Part shown: in pieces, positions 1 through 5,119 of the stretch | How positions within the stretch are numbered: position 1 is the first letter of the stretch | How the letters are laid out: every line of letters starts with the position of its first letter | Source: Acidimicrobiales bacterium | GTDB taxonomy: Bacteria; Actinomycetota; Acidimicrobiia; Acidimicrobiales; UBA8190 | DNA length: 5,119 bases | NCBI GenBank assembly: GCA_030042575.1 | Contig: JASHZK010000214.1 | Coordinates: 1-5,119, forward strand | Reading direction: 5' to 3' | Made by a program: the position numbers and the translations under genes | Notes under the pieces: generated by a model | Seen by the model: only the letters and a program-made list of their open reading frames with translations | Told to the model about the DNA's origin: nothing | Databases searched by the model: none

Positions 1-570
1 GGCGCAACCGTCCTGCGTAGGCACGTGGCCGACACCGCCGCCTACTACGAGTGGGTGGTATCCGACGGCGCCCGCTCCCCGCTCATCGAACGCGCTTTCG
101 CATGGGTGGAAGAGCATTGGCCGAAGGAGGACGACTCCAGCCGGGACGAACTCATCAGCTGGGGGGACGCCCGCATCGGCAACATGATGTTCCGCCACTT
201 CGAGCCCGTGGCCGTCCTGGATTGGGAGATGGCGGCTGTGGCACCCCCTGAGGTGGACCTGGGCTGGATGATCTACCTGCACCGGTTCCTCGACGACATC
301 GCCCTGGAGGCCGGGCTCCCCGGCATGCCCGGTTTCATGGCCCGCGACGACGCCGCCGCCACCTACGAGTCCTCCACCGGTCACACCCCCAGGGACCTCG
401 ACTTCTTCTGCCTGTACGCCGCCCTCCGCCACGCCGTGGTCATGAGCCGCGTGGCCCGCCGCCAAGTCCTCTTCGGCGAGATCGCCATGCCCGACGATCC
501 CGACGACATGATCATGCACCGGGCCAGCCTCGAGCAGATGCTCGCCGGGACCTACTGGTCCCGGTTCTGA
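1..570 (+). CDS. Phosphotransferase family protein (APH/ACAD10-like kinase fold), C-terminal part
   Basis: The reading frame is open from base 1, so this is the C-terminal 189 residues of a longer protein; the GTG at 25 is only an internal valine. The Brenner-type kinase motif is visible as WGDARIGN (codons at 160-183), giving the catalytic Asp and the metal-binding Asn, with Trp where many APH proteins have His. It is followed by VLDWEMA (from about 214), the equivalent of the DFG/DxD metal-binding segment, and then by PPEVDLGWM. This WGDxRIGN...LDWE...P.E.DLGW pattern is typical of actinobacterial phosphotransferases related to the kinase domain of ACAD10/11, and less like true aminoglycoside-resistance enzymes. 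Such proteins are expected to transfer ATP phosphate to a small hydroxylated substrate in the cytosol; the substrate cannot be told. The stop TGA at 568-570 lies inside the 3' end of the convergent phosphatase gene. The family call is firm, the substrate unknown. Confidence 0.88.
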   Translation, partial: GATVLRRHVADTAAYYEWVVSDGARSPLIERAFAWVEEHWPKEDDSSRDELISWGDARIGNMMFRHFEPVAVLDWEMAAVAPPEVDLGWMIYLHRFLDDIALEAGLPGMPGFMARDDAAATYESSTGHTPRDLDFFCLYAALRHAVVMSRVARRQVLFGEIAMPDDPDDMIMHRASLEQMLAGTYWSRF

Positions 571-3011
571 TCGTCGGGCGGTACCGGCGCCGGCTCCGGC
601 GACGCCCGCAGCGCCACCAGGACCAAGTCGTCGTCCAACCGGCCGCCGGCGTGCTCGAGCACCGCCTGGGCCAGCGTCTGCACCAAGCCGTGGGCGTCAC
701 GGCCGGCGGCGGACGCCAGGGCCCGGCGCAGGCGCTGCTCACCGAAGAACGTCCCTGGTCCACGATCGTCGATCGGACGGGCCTCGGTGGCGCCGTCGGT
801 CACCAGCACCAGGGCCTGCCCGGGTGCCAGACGGACGTGGCGGGCCGTGTAGGTGGCACCGGGCACGACGCCGATCAGCGGCGACTGGCAGTCGAGCTCG
901 TACACCCGGCGGCCGGCCGTCACCAGCGGAGGGACGTGGCCGGCACTGATGACCTGCAGGTCGATGCCGTCGTCGTCGGGGACGATCTCGGCGTAGACCA
1001 TCGTGCAGAACCACTCCGAGCCGGTCGTCTCGTCCAAGGTGGCGTTCACGGCCGCCACCACGGCGGCTGGTTCCAGGCCGGCGCGTGCCGCCACCCGGGC
1101 GCCGTGGCGGACCTGGGCCGTGAGGGCGGCGGCGGCCGGGCCGCTCCCCGAGACGTCGCCGATCATGAGCACCCAGCGCTGGGGGTCCACCGGGAACAGG
1201 TCGTAGAAGTCGCCACCCACCTCGGCCCCCGTGCCCGCGGCGTGGAACACGGCGGCCACCTCGGCTCCCGGAACCTCGCCCAACACCGGCGGCAGCAGGC
1301 TGGCCTGCAGGGCCCGGGCCACCGCCACCCGCTTCTCGGCTTGCAGGGCGTTGTCCACCGCGGTCGAAGCGCGCGCCCCGACCTCGGCCGCCAGGTGCAA
1401 TTCGGCCGCGGTGTAGGGAGCGGACCCGGTCAGGCGAAGCAGGCCCAACAGACCGAGGAGGTCGCCGCCGGACACCAGCGGCACGGCGATGCCCGAGGCG
1501 ACCCCCAGAGGCCGCGTCTGCGCGGCGTGCCAGCCGTCGACCGCCCACTGCTTGGCCGGATCGCCACCAGCCTCCATGAGCAGCGGACGCCGGCCGGCGG
1601 CGACCACGACGTTGAGCACGTCGTGCACCTCCTGGGGCCCGTCCACGGGAAGCCTGGCCAGCAGGGCGTCGGTCTGCGGGTCGCGGTGGACCTGGGAGAC
1701 CCGCCGGGGCGTCCCCCGGTCGTCGAAGAGATGGATGGTGGCGAAATCGGCCAGGTCGGGCACGAGCTCCTCCAAGGCCCGGTGCAGGGCGGTGACGGAA
1801 TCGAGCGACGAGCCCAGGGCGGCCGAGACGTCGGCCAGAAGAGCGTTGTCGCGAGCGGCGCGCATCCGGGCCCGACTGATGGCGGCTCGGTGCAGGGATT
1901 CGGCCGCTTGGCGGGCCACGACCATGAGGAAATGCCGCTCGTCGTGCCCGAAGGCGCGGGGCCGCGGGTAGCCCACGGCCAGGGCCCCGATCACCTCGTC
2001 TCCCACGCGCAAGGGAAGCACGGCGATGGCCCCGGGGCCGAACTCGGCGTCCTTCAAGGCGTCGAAGCCCGTCACCTCGGCACGGCTGGAGAACCACATG
2101 GCCTCGCCGCTTCGCACCACCGCTGGTCCCGGCAGCGGATCGTCCAGGGACATGTCGGCAAAGGGGCCGGCGCCGGGGCTGGTCTCGGCTCTGCCCAGCA
2201 GGCGAAGGCGATCTCCCTCCACCAGCCAGATCAGGTAGCTCACGGCTTCACCGCCGATGTCCTCGGACAGCTCGGTGAGCATCACCTCGGCCACTTCTTC
2301 GGCAGTCAGGTCTCGCGACAGCACGGCGGTCACCCGTTGGAGGCGCTCGAGGCGGGCGGCGGATGCCTCCGCCGTGGCCCGGGCCTCCCGTTCGGATTCG
2401 AACAGCCTCACCTGTTCGATGGCAGCGCCGATGCGATCGGCCACCAAGGCCAGCAGCGGGACGTGGCGCCCGCCGAAATGGGCGAGCTCGTAGCTGTCGG
2501 CGTGCAGCACCCCGATCACCCGGTGGCGGCCGAGGACGGGGACCGCTACGAGCGAGCGCACGCCGCCGCGGCGCAGGACCGAGGACGCCACCTCGATCCG
2601 CGACAGGTCGGGGACCACCATGGGCCGGCGCTCGGCCAGGACCCGCCCGGCCACACCGGCTCCGGCGCCAATGTGCCCTTCCTGCCACAACTCGGGTTGC
2701 ATGCCGACGGCGGCCCGCATCACGAGCTCACCCGACTCGTCGGCCAGGAGCACGGCCGTGGCGTCGGCCCCGAGGGCACGGGTGATGCCGGTCAGCGAAT
2801 CACGCAGCACCGACTCGAGCGACTCCTGGTTGGTGGCGTCCTGAGCCTGGGCGCGCCAGTGGAACCACCACTGCCACAGGGCCTCGCCCGTCTCCAGGGC
2901 GGCGGCGTGAAGGAGGAACAGCTGGTCCAGGTCGCGCGATTGAGGGGGGCTCACCTCCCCGCTCCCCTGGCGACCGGACCCGGCCGCGGCCGCGCCCCGC
3001 TCGAAAGTCAT
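552..3011 (-). CDS. Triple-GAF SpoIIE/PP2C-type serine phosphatase
   Basis: This is a cytosolic signalling phosphatase of 819 residues if started at the ATG at 3011. Numbered from there, GAF-like sensor domains lie at roughly 67-204, 226-377 and 388-557. The first two are joined by an Ala/Glu/Arg-rich helix (about 205-225), and another helix leads into the phosphatase domain (ARALQASLLPP, about 565-575). The SpoIIE/PP2C domain spans about 585-803 and keeps its metal-binding motifs: EVGGDFYD (597-604), GDVSGSGP (618-625), SAGHVPPL (689-696), VTDGATEA (737-744) and LDDDLVLVALR (792-802). I see no membrane segment, signal peptide or HATPase kinase domain. RsbU/RsbP-type relatives dephosphorylate an anti-anti-sigma factor; that role is inferred, as no partner is encoded here. 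The start is ambiguous. A GTG at 3104 would add 31 residues with weaker third-position GC. A GTG at 2954 has the best Shine-Dalgarno (AGGGGAG, 2962-2968, 7-nt spacing) and would lose only a low-complexity tail. The stop TAG at 552-554 overlaps the convergent upstream gene. Confidence 0.93.
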   Translation of the reverse strand: MTFERGAAAAGSGRQGSGEVSPPQSRDLDQLFLLHAAALETGEALWQWWFHWRAQAQDATNQESLESVLRDSLTGITRALGADATAVLLADESGELVMRAAVGMQPELWQEGHIGAGAGVAGRVLAERRPMVVPDLSRIEVASSVLRRGGVRSLVAVPVLGRHRVIGVLHADSYELAHFGGRHVPLLALVADRIGAAIEQVRLFESEREARATAEASAARLERLQRVTAVLSRDLTAEEVAEVMLTELSEDIGGEAVSYLIWLVEGDRLRLLGRAETSPGAGPFADMSLDDPLPGPAVVRSGEAMWFSSRAEVTGFDALKDAEFGPGAIAVLPLRVGDEVIGALAVGYPRPRAFGHDERHFLMVVARQAAESLHRAAISRARMRAARDNALLADVSAALGSSLDSVTALHRALEELVPDLADFATIHLFDDRGTPRRVSQVHRDPQTDALLARLPVDGPQEVHDVLNVVVAAGRRPLLMEAGGDPAKQWAVDGWHAAQTRPLGVASGIAVPLVSGGDLLGLLGLLRLTGSAPYTAAELHLAAEVGARASTAVDNALQAEKRVAVARALQASLLPPVLGEVPGAEVAAVFHAAGTGAEVGGDFYDLFPVDPQRWVLMIGDVSGSGPAAAALTAQVRHGARVAARAGLEPAAVVAAVNATLDETTGSEWFCTMVYAEIVPDDDGIDLQVISAGHVPPLVTAGRRVYELDCQSPLIGVVPGATYTARHVRLAPGQALVLVTDGATEARPIDDRGPGTFFGEQRLRRALASAAGRDAHGLVQTLAQAVLEHAGGRLDDDLVLVALRASPEPAPVPPDDQNRDQ

Positions 3012-3106
3012 GGCCAAGAAATCCCCTGCGTGCCCGGAGAAGGCGAGCGTAACGCCCGTGTCGGGACGGCCGGATGCAGCAGGCACCCAACGGTTGCCCA
3101 TCACCG

Positions 3107-3130
3107 GTTGCCGCCCCCGGGCGGCGCAAC
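3107..3130. repeat. GC-rich imperfect hairpin between the VOC and phosphatase genes
   Basis: GTTGC (3107-3111) pairs with GCAAC (3126-3130), and CGCC (3112-3115) pairs with GGCG (3120-3123), leaving a CCCG loop and a 2-nt bulge at 3124-3125. On the minus strand the hairpin lies about 35 nt after the VOC stop codon. No U-tract follows, so it is not a classic intrinsic terminator. It may slow or attenuate read-through into the phosphatase gene, or stabilise the 3' end of the upstream message. If the phosphatase started at 3104, this hairpin would bury its ribosome-binding region. Confidence 0.35.
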
Positions 3131-3164
3131 GGCCCTGCTCGTCGCCCGGCCCGGACCGCCTGGC

Positions 3165-3659
3165 TCAGGAGTCGAGCTCGGCCCCCTCCATGCGCCGCAA
3201 AGGCTGGGCCAGCAGCTCGATCTGGATGCCGTCGGGGTCCTTGACGTAGATGGAGTCGGTGAGGCCCCGGTCAGGACCGAGGTAGGGAGTGCCGATGTCG
3301 TCCAGCCGTCGACGGACGGCGTCGAGGTGGGCCTGGTCCACCGAGATGGCCAGGTGCTGCACCGATCCGTGGGCCTCGACGGCCTCCTCCAGTGCCAGCC
3401 CCGGGAAGTCGAAGAAGGCGAGCAGGTTGCCGTGGCCGATGTCCAGGAACAGATGGGTCGATCCCGGGTAGTCCCGGTTCTCGATGATCTCGACCAGGGG
3501 GAAGCCGAGCAGGTCCTGGTAGAAGCGAATCGTCTGCTCGACGTCGCTGCACACCATGGCCAGGTGGTGGACGCCGCGTCCGGCCGTCACCCGCCCCGAT
3601 GCGTAGTAGGTGGCGAGCAGGTGTTCCCTCCGGGCAACGAAAGGGCGGATGTCGGCCAC
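3165..3659 (-). CDS. VOC family protein (glyoxalase/bleomycin-resistance/dioxygenase fold)
   Basis: A 164-residue single-domain vicinal oxygen chelate protein. It shows both beta-alpha-beta-beta-beta half-modules: GVHHLAMVCSD then TIRFYQDLLGFPLVE in the first, and SVQHLAISVD then YVKDPDGIQIELLAQ in the second. Candidate metal ligands are His31 or His32, His102 and Glu148, the usual VOC positions. THLFLDIGHGNLLAFFDFPG forms the end of the first module. The substrate (methylglyoxal adduct, catechol, antibiotic or other) cannot be told. The frame stays open to 4061, but everything above about 3790 is antisense to the aldo/keto reductase. The GTG at 3657-3659 is chosen because coding-like sequence (VADIRPFVARREHLLATYYASGR) begins there and the next plausible start upstream is poor. 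The GTG at 3590 would give a shorter protein. No clear Shine-Dalgarno precedes 3659; a TACGCT hexamer sits 8 nt upstream, so a leaderless start is possible. The phosphatase gene follows on the same strand. Confidence 0.87.
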   Translation of the reverse strand: MADIRPFVARREHLLATYYASGRVTAGRGVHHLAMVCSDVEQTIRFYQDLLGFPLVEIIENRDYPGSTHLFLDIGHGNLLAFFDFPGLALEEAVEAHGSVQHLAISVDQAHLDAVRRRLDDIGTPYLGPDRGLTDSIYVKDPDGIQIELLAQPLRRMEGAELDS

Positions 3660-3667
3660 CGGCTGTG

Positions 3668-3673
3668 AGCGTA
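3668..3673 (-). promoter_or_regulatory. Possible -10 element for the VOC gene (and perhaps the phosphatase)
   Basis: On the minus strand this reads TACGCT, a TANNNT match, and it ends 8 nt before the GTG at 3659. The geometry would suit a leaderless or near-leaderless transcript, in line with the missing Shine-Dalgarno. No convincing -35 is seen at the right distance; TCGACC at 3695-3700 is too far (21 nt). It is a weak call, since TANNNT occurs often by chance. Confidence 0.3.
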
Positions 3674-3864
3674 GCGTGAGAACAAAGAGGGGAAGGTCGA
3701 CGACAGCCGGCCCTCCCCTCTGACCTCCGGATACAGAACACGGTCGGTCCAAGATGTGGGATCGGCGTCCGGCTGTCCCGACTTGAGCCCACGTGGCTGT
3801 CCGACGGGCGACACCGACGTCGCCCGCCGCCCCTGCGACGCAGTCCCGGCCGAGACGGGCCCGG

Positions 3865-3870
3865 TACAGT
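3865..3870 (+). promoter_or_regulatory. -10 element of a leaderless promoter for the aldo/keto reductase
   Basis: TACAGT fits the actinobacterial TANNNT -10 consensus. It ends exactly 6 nt before the ATG at 3877, so transcription should start at or next to the A of the start codon. There is no purine-rich Shine-Dalgarno in the preceding bases, which agrees with a leaderless mRNA. No good TTGACA-like -35 is present 16-18 nt upstream, as is common for such promoters. The placement is seen in the sequence; the start site is inferred. Confidence 0.6.
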
Positions 3871-3876
3871 GCACCG

Positions 3877-4863
3877 ATGACCTCGACGAGCCTCCCGCTG
3901 GCCGGGAGCGAAGTGTCGATCCCGGCCCTGGGGGTGGGTACCTGGGCATGGGGCGACCGGGCCACCTGGGGGATGGGCGGGTACGACACCAGCCTCACCC
4001 GCAGCACCATCGAGGAGGCCTTCGAGGCCTCCGTCGACGCCGGTGTCACCCTGTTCGACACGGCCGAGATCTACGGCCGGGGGGAGAGCGAGCGCATCCT
4101 GGGCGCCCTGCTCGGGGCCGACGACAAGCGGGCCGCCTCGGTGCAGGTCGCCACCAAGTTCATGCCCTTCCCCTGGAAGCTCGACGTCCGGGCTTCCCTT
4201 CTGCGTTCACTGCGCGCCTCGTTGGACCGCCTCGGCGTGGAGGCGGTCGACCTCTACCAGATCCACGGGCCCGTGAGCCTCCGTTCTCATGGCGCCATTG
4301 CCGACGCCCTGGCCGAAGCCCACCAACTCGGCCTGGCCCGGGCCGTGGGCATCTCCAATTACTCGGCCTCCGAGACGCGGGCCATGGCGAGCGCCCTCGA
4401 GAAGCGGGGCCTGCGACTGGCCAGCAACCAGATCGAATTCTCGCTGCTGCGGACCGATCCCGAGGCCGACGGGCTGCTGGCCACCTGCCGCCAGCTGGGG
4501 GTCGTCGCGCTGGCCTACTCCCCTATCGGCCAGGGCAGGCTCACGGGAAAGTACTCGGCCGACAACCCTCCCCCGGGCAAGCGCACGTTCGGCAACCTGC
4601 CCATGTCGGTGGTGGACGGCATCACGGCGGTGCTGCGCGGCATCGGGGAGAAGCACGGTGGCAAGACGCCCAGCCAGGTCGCCTTGAACTGGATCACCGC
4701 CAAGTCCGTCGTGCCCATCCCCGGGGCCAAGAACCGGCGGCAGGCCGAGGAGAACGCCGGGGCGCTGGGCTGGCAGCTCGACGCCGAGGACCTGGCTCAG
4801 CTCGACGGCGTCGGCCGGGTCGGGCACCGGAGCCTGCAGAACCGCTTCTGGCAGCACGGCTGA
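3877..4863 (+). CDS. Aldo/keto reductase (plant/cyanobacterial At1g06690-like subgroup)
   Basis: A complete 328-residue NAD(P)H-dependent aldo/keto reductase with a TIM barrel; the length is normal for the family. The catalytic tetrad is intact: Asp61 and Tyr66 in LFDTAEIYGRGESE, Lys94 in VATKF, and His130 in LYQIHGP. Cofactor and barrel motifs follow in order: VGISNYS (157-163), LASNQIEFSLL (181-191), AYSPIGQGRLTGKY (213-226), and PIPGAKNRRQAEEN (280-293), which should hold the nucleotide 2'-phosphate/adenine side. From memory, SPIxQGxLTGKY plus IPGAKNxxQAxExAGALGW resembles the plastid-targeted plant protein At1g06690 and its cyanobacterial relatives more than YajO- or YhdN-type enzymes. 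The natural carbonyl substrate is unknown. The ATG at 3877 is preferred over an in-frame GTG at 3793, which would add 28 Arg/Pro/Ala-rich residues with no family similarity. There is no Shine-Dalgarno; a TACAGT hexamer ends 6 nt before the ATG, implying a leaderless transcript. Confidence 0.93.
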   Translation: MTSTSLPLAGSEVSIPALGVGTWAWGDRATWGMGGYDTSLTRSTIEEAFEASVDAGVTLFDTAEIYGRGESERILGALLGADDKRAASVQVATKFMPFPWKLDVRASLLRSLRASLDRLGVEAVDLYQIHGPVSLRSHGAIADALAEAHQLGLARAVGISNYSASETRAMASALEKRGLRLASNQIEFSLLRTDPEADGLLATCRQLGVVALAYSPIGQGRLTGKYSADNPPPGKRTFGNLPMSVVDGITAVLRGIGEKHGGKTPSQVALNWITAKSVVPIPGAKNRRQAEENAGALGWQLDAEDLAQLDGVGRVGHRSLQNRFWQHG

Positions 4864-4884
4864 GCCGGTTCGTCTCCGGTGGGC

Positions 4885-4890
4885 TAACTT
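4885..4890 (+). promoter_or_regulatory. Possible -10 element driving the B12 riboswitch transcript
   Basis: TAACTT matches TANNNT and lies 22 nt after the aldo/keto reductase stop codon. A start about 7 nt downstream would fall near 4897, just ahead of the riboswitch P1 strand at 4904. That is a sensible position for a leader promoter. No good -35 is seen. Read-through from the aldo/keto reductase gene is the alternative source of transcript. Confidence 0.35.
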
Positions 4891-4903
4891 CAGTCGGCGA
4901 AAC

Positions 4904-5050
4904 AGGGCAGCGGAACCAGGAAGCCGGTGCGATTCCGGCGCGGTGCCGCCACTGTGACCGGGGAGCGACCCTCGCCGAAGACCACGGCCCGATGGGTTGG
5001 AAGGTCGAGGGAAGCGTCGATCCGAGAGCCAGGATACTGGCCGCTGCCCT
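4904..5050 (+). ncRNA. Cobalamin (B12) riboswitch aptamer
   Basis: The conserved B12-aptamer blocks are present in the right order. GGAAGCCGGTGCGATTCC (4919-4936) includes the hairpin GCCGG (4923-4927) and CCGGC (4935-4939) around the loop TGCGATT. The B12-box core GCCACTGT lies at 4948-4955. A variable arm follows, in which CCCTCG (4969-4974) can pair with CGAGGG (5006-5011). The 3' conserved block GAGAGCCAGGATACTGGCC is at 5024-5042. The domain is closed by a perfect 10-bp helix, AGGGCAGCGG (4904-4913) with CCGCTGCCCT (5041-5050), which I take as P1. Class I cobalamin riboswitches bind adenosylcobalamin and normally switch genes off for cobalamin synthesis, cobalt or B12 uptake, or B12-independent isoenzymes. 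The downstream gene starts 41 nt after P1. The family call rests on motif recognition; a covariance-model search was not possible. Confidence 0.95.
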
Positions 5051-5091
5051 CCCGACGACGGGGCGAGAGCACCCCGGAGGAGAGTGCAGCG
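5051..5091 (+). promoter_or_regulatory. Riboswitch expression platform with strong Shine-Dalgarno
   Basis: GGAGGAGA (5076-5083) is a strong ribosome-binding site 8 nt before the ATG at 5092. CGGGG (5059-5063) and CCCCG (5072-5076) form a 5-bp hairpin with an 8-nt loop that abuts the Shine-Dalgarno and takes in its first G. CCTCC at 5048-5052 is the exact complement of GGAGG (5076-5080) and shares three bases with the 3' strand of P1. There is no U-tract, so control of translation is more likely than termination. Which pairing wins when ligand is bound is inference. Confidence 0.6.
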
Positions 5092-5119
5092 ATGAGCGGT
5101 CCACCTCGATTGGGCGCCG
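5092..5119 (+). CDS. Start of a B12-riboswitch-controlled gene (cut by window edge)
   Basis: Only nine codons are visible, reading MSGPPRLGA, before the sequence ends. The ATG is well supported by the GGAGGAGA ribosome-binding site 8 nt upstream and by its position right after a cobalamin riboswitch. The product cannot be identified from this much. Genes in this setting usually encode cobalamin biosynthesis, cobalt/B12 transport or chelatase proteins, or B12-independent methionine synthase or ribonucleotide reductase. The short start shows neither a clear signal peptide nor a recognisable motif. Confidence 0.75.

Larger units (their letters stand above)
3660..3876. other. Divergent intergenic control region with short repeats
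   Basis: This 217-bp stretch separates the divergently read VOC gene and aldo/keto reductase. It contains no credible ORF of its own. It holds a perfect 9-bp inverted repeat, GACAGCCGG at 3702-3710 and CCGGCTGTC at 3769-3777, with 58 bp between the arms. GGCTGT also recurs at 3661-3666, 3771-3776 and 3795-3800; the last two extend to GGCTGTCC and are 24 bp apart. The candidate -10 boxes of both genes lie at its two ends. A shared regulator-binding region is possible, but no known operator consensus is recognised. Confidence 0.5.

Noticed and set aside
1..570. Aminoglycoside resistance gene
   Set aside because: The kinase motifs are of the WGDxRIGN/LDWE type found in ACAD10/11-like phosphotransferases; nothing visible supports antibiotic modification, and the N-terminal half is missing.
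739..2097. 452-codon minus-strand frame within the phosphatase
   Set aside because: It is an Arg/Gly/Pro-rich frame-shifted reading of the phosphatase gene, whose own frame carries all the GAF and SpoIIE motifs.
651..3668. A 1005-codon open frame on the plus strand, antisense to the phosphatase and VOC genes
   Set aside because: It is a shadow. The phosphatase and VOC genes happen to be in the same frame (their starts differ by a multiple of three), and the high GC content keeps the antisense frame free of stops. Its product is His/Gly/Gln-rich with no recognisable domain, while both minus-strand genes have intact family motifs.
3793..3876. N-terminal extension of the aldo/keto reductase from the GTG at 3793
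   Set aside because: The 28 extra residues are Arg/Pro/Ala-rich and unlike the family start, and the TACAGT promoter element lies inside this stretch next to the better ATG.
3660..4061. N-terminal extension of the VOC protein to 298 residues
   Set aside because: The extra part is antisense to the aldo/keto reductase and its divergent promoter region, has no VOC similarity, and more than doubles the normal protein before the first metal-ligand motif.
4207..4857. 216-codon minus-strand frame inside the aldo/keto reductase gene
   Set aside because: It is an antisense shadow of a gene with a complete catalytic tetrad; no ribosome-binding site or domain supports it.
5059..5076. Possible intrinsic terminator after the riboswitch
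   Set aside because: The CGGGG/CCCCG hairpin is followed by the Shine-Dalgarno and not by a U-tract, so termination is unlikely.
4694..5104. Minus-strand open frames across the end of the aldo/keto reductase and the leader (also 4890-5072)
   Set aside because: They cover the conserved plus-strand riboswitch and the reductase C-terminus, and their products are low-complexity Arg/Pro/Ser with no domain.

Overview
The window reads as chromosomal DNA from a high-GC actinobacterium. Third codon positions are overwhelmingly G or C, GTG starts occur, one gene looks leaderless, and the gene families present are common in Actinobacteria. An Acidimicrobiia-like or other non-Streptomyces lineage is possible, but nothing here fixes the genus. 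I see no mobile element, CRISPR array, tRNA or rRNA.

Layout from left to right: (1) 1-570 (+) is the C-terminal part of an aminoglycoside-phosphotransferase-like kinase whose start lies outside the window. (2) 552 to about 3011 (-) is a large regulatory phosphatase with three GAF-type sensor domains and a C-terminal SpoIIE/PP2C domain. It converges on gene 1 and overlaps its last 19 bases. (3) 3165-3659 (-) is a small VOC/glyoxalase-fold metalloprotein upstream of the phosphatase on the same strand, so the two may be co-transcribed. (4) 3660-3876 is a divergent intergenic region with promoter-like elements and short inverted and direct repeats. (5) 3877-4863 (+) is a complete aldo/keto reductase with an intact catalytic tetrad, probably translated from a leaderless mRNA. 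(6) 4904-5050 (+) is a cobalamin (B12) riboswitch closed by a perfect 10-bp P1 helix. It is followed by a strong Shine-Dalgarno and the first nine codons of a gene that runs off the right edge (5092-5119).

The genes do not form one obvious pathway. The phosphatase is a signalling protein whose partner (an anti-anti-sigma factor or anti-sigma kinase) is not encoded here. The VOC protein, the aldo/keto reductase and the kinase-fold protein are enzymes of unknown substrate. The most informative element is the B12 riboswitch: it places the truncated downstream gene under cobalamin control, most likely at translation, because the leader has no terminator-like U-tract. I found no clear evidence of an entirely new system. 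The items worth following up are the riboswitch and its hidden gene, the orphan triple-GAF phosphatase, and the repeat-bearing divergent promoter region.
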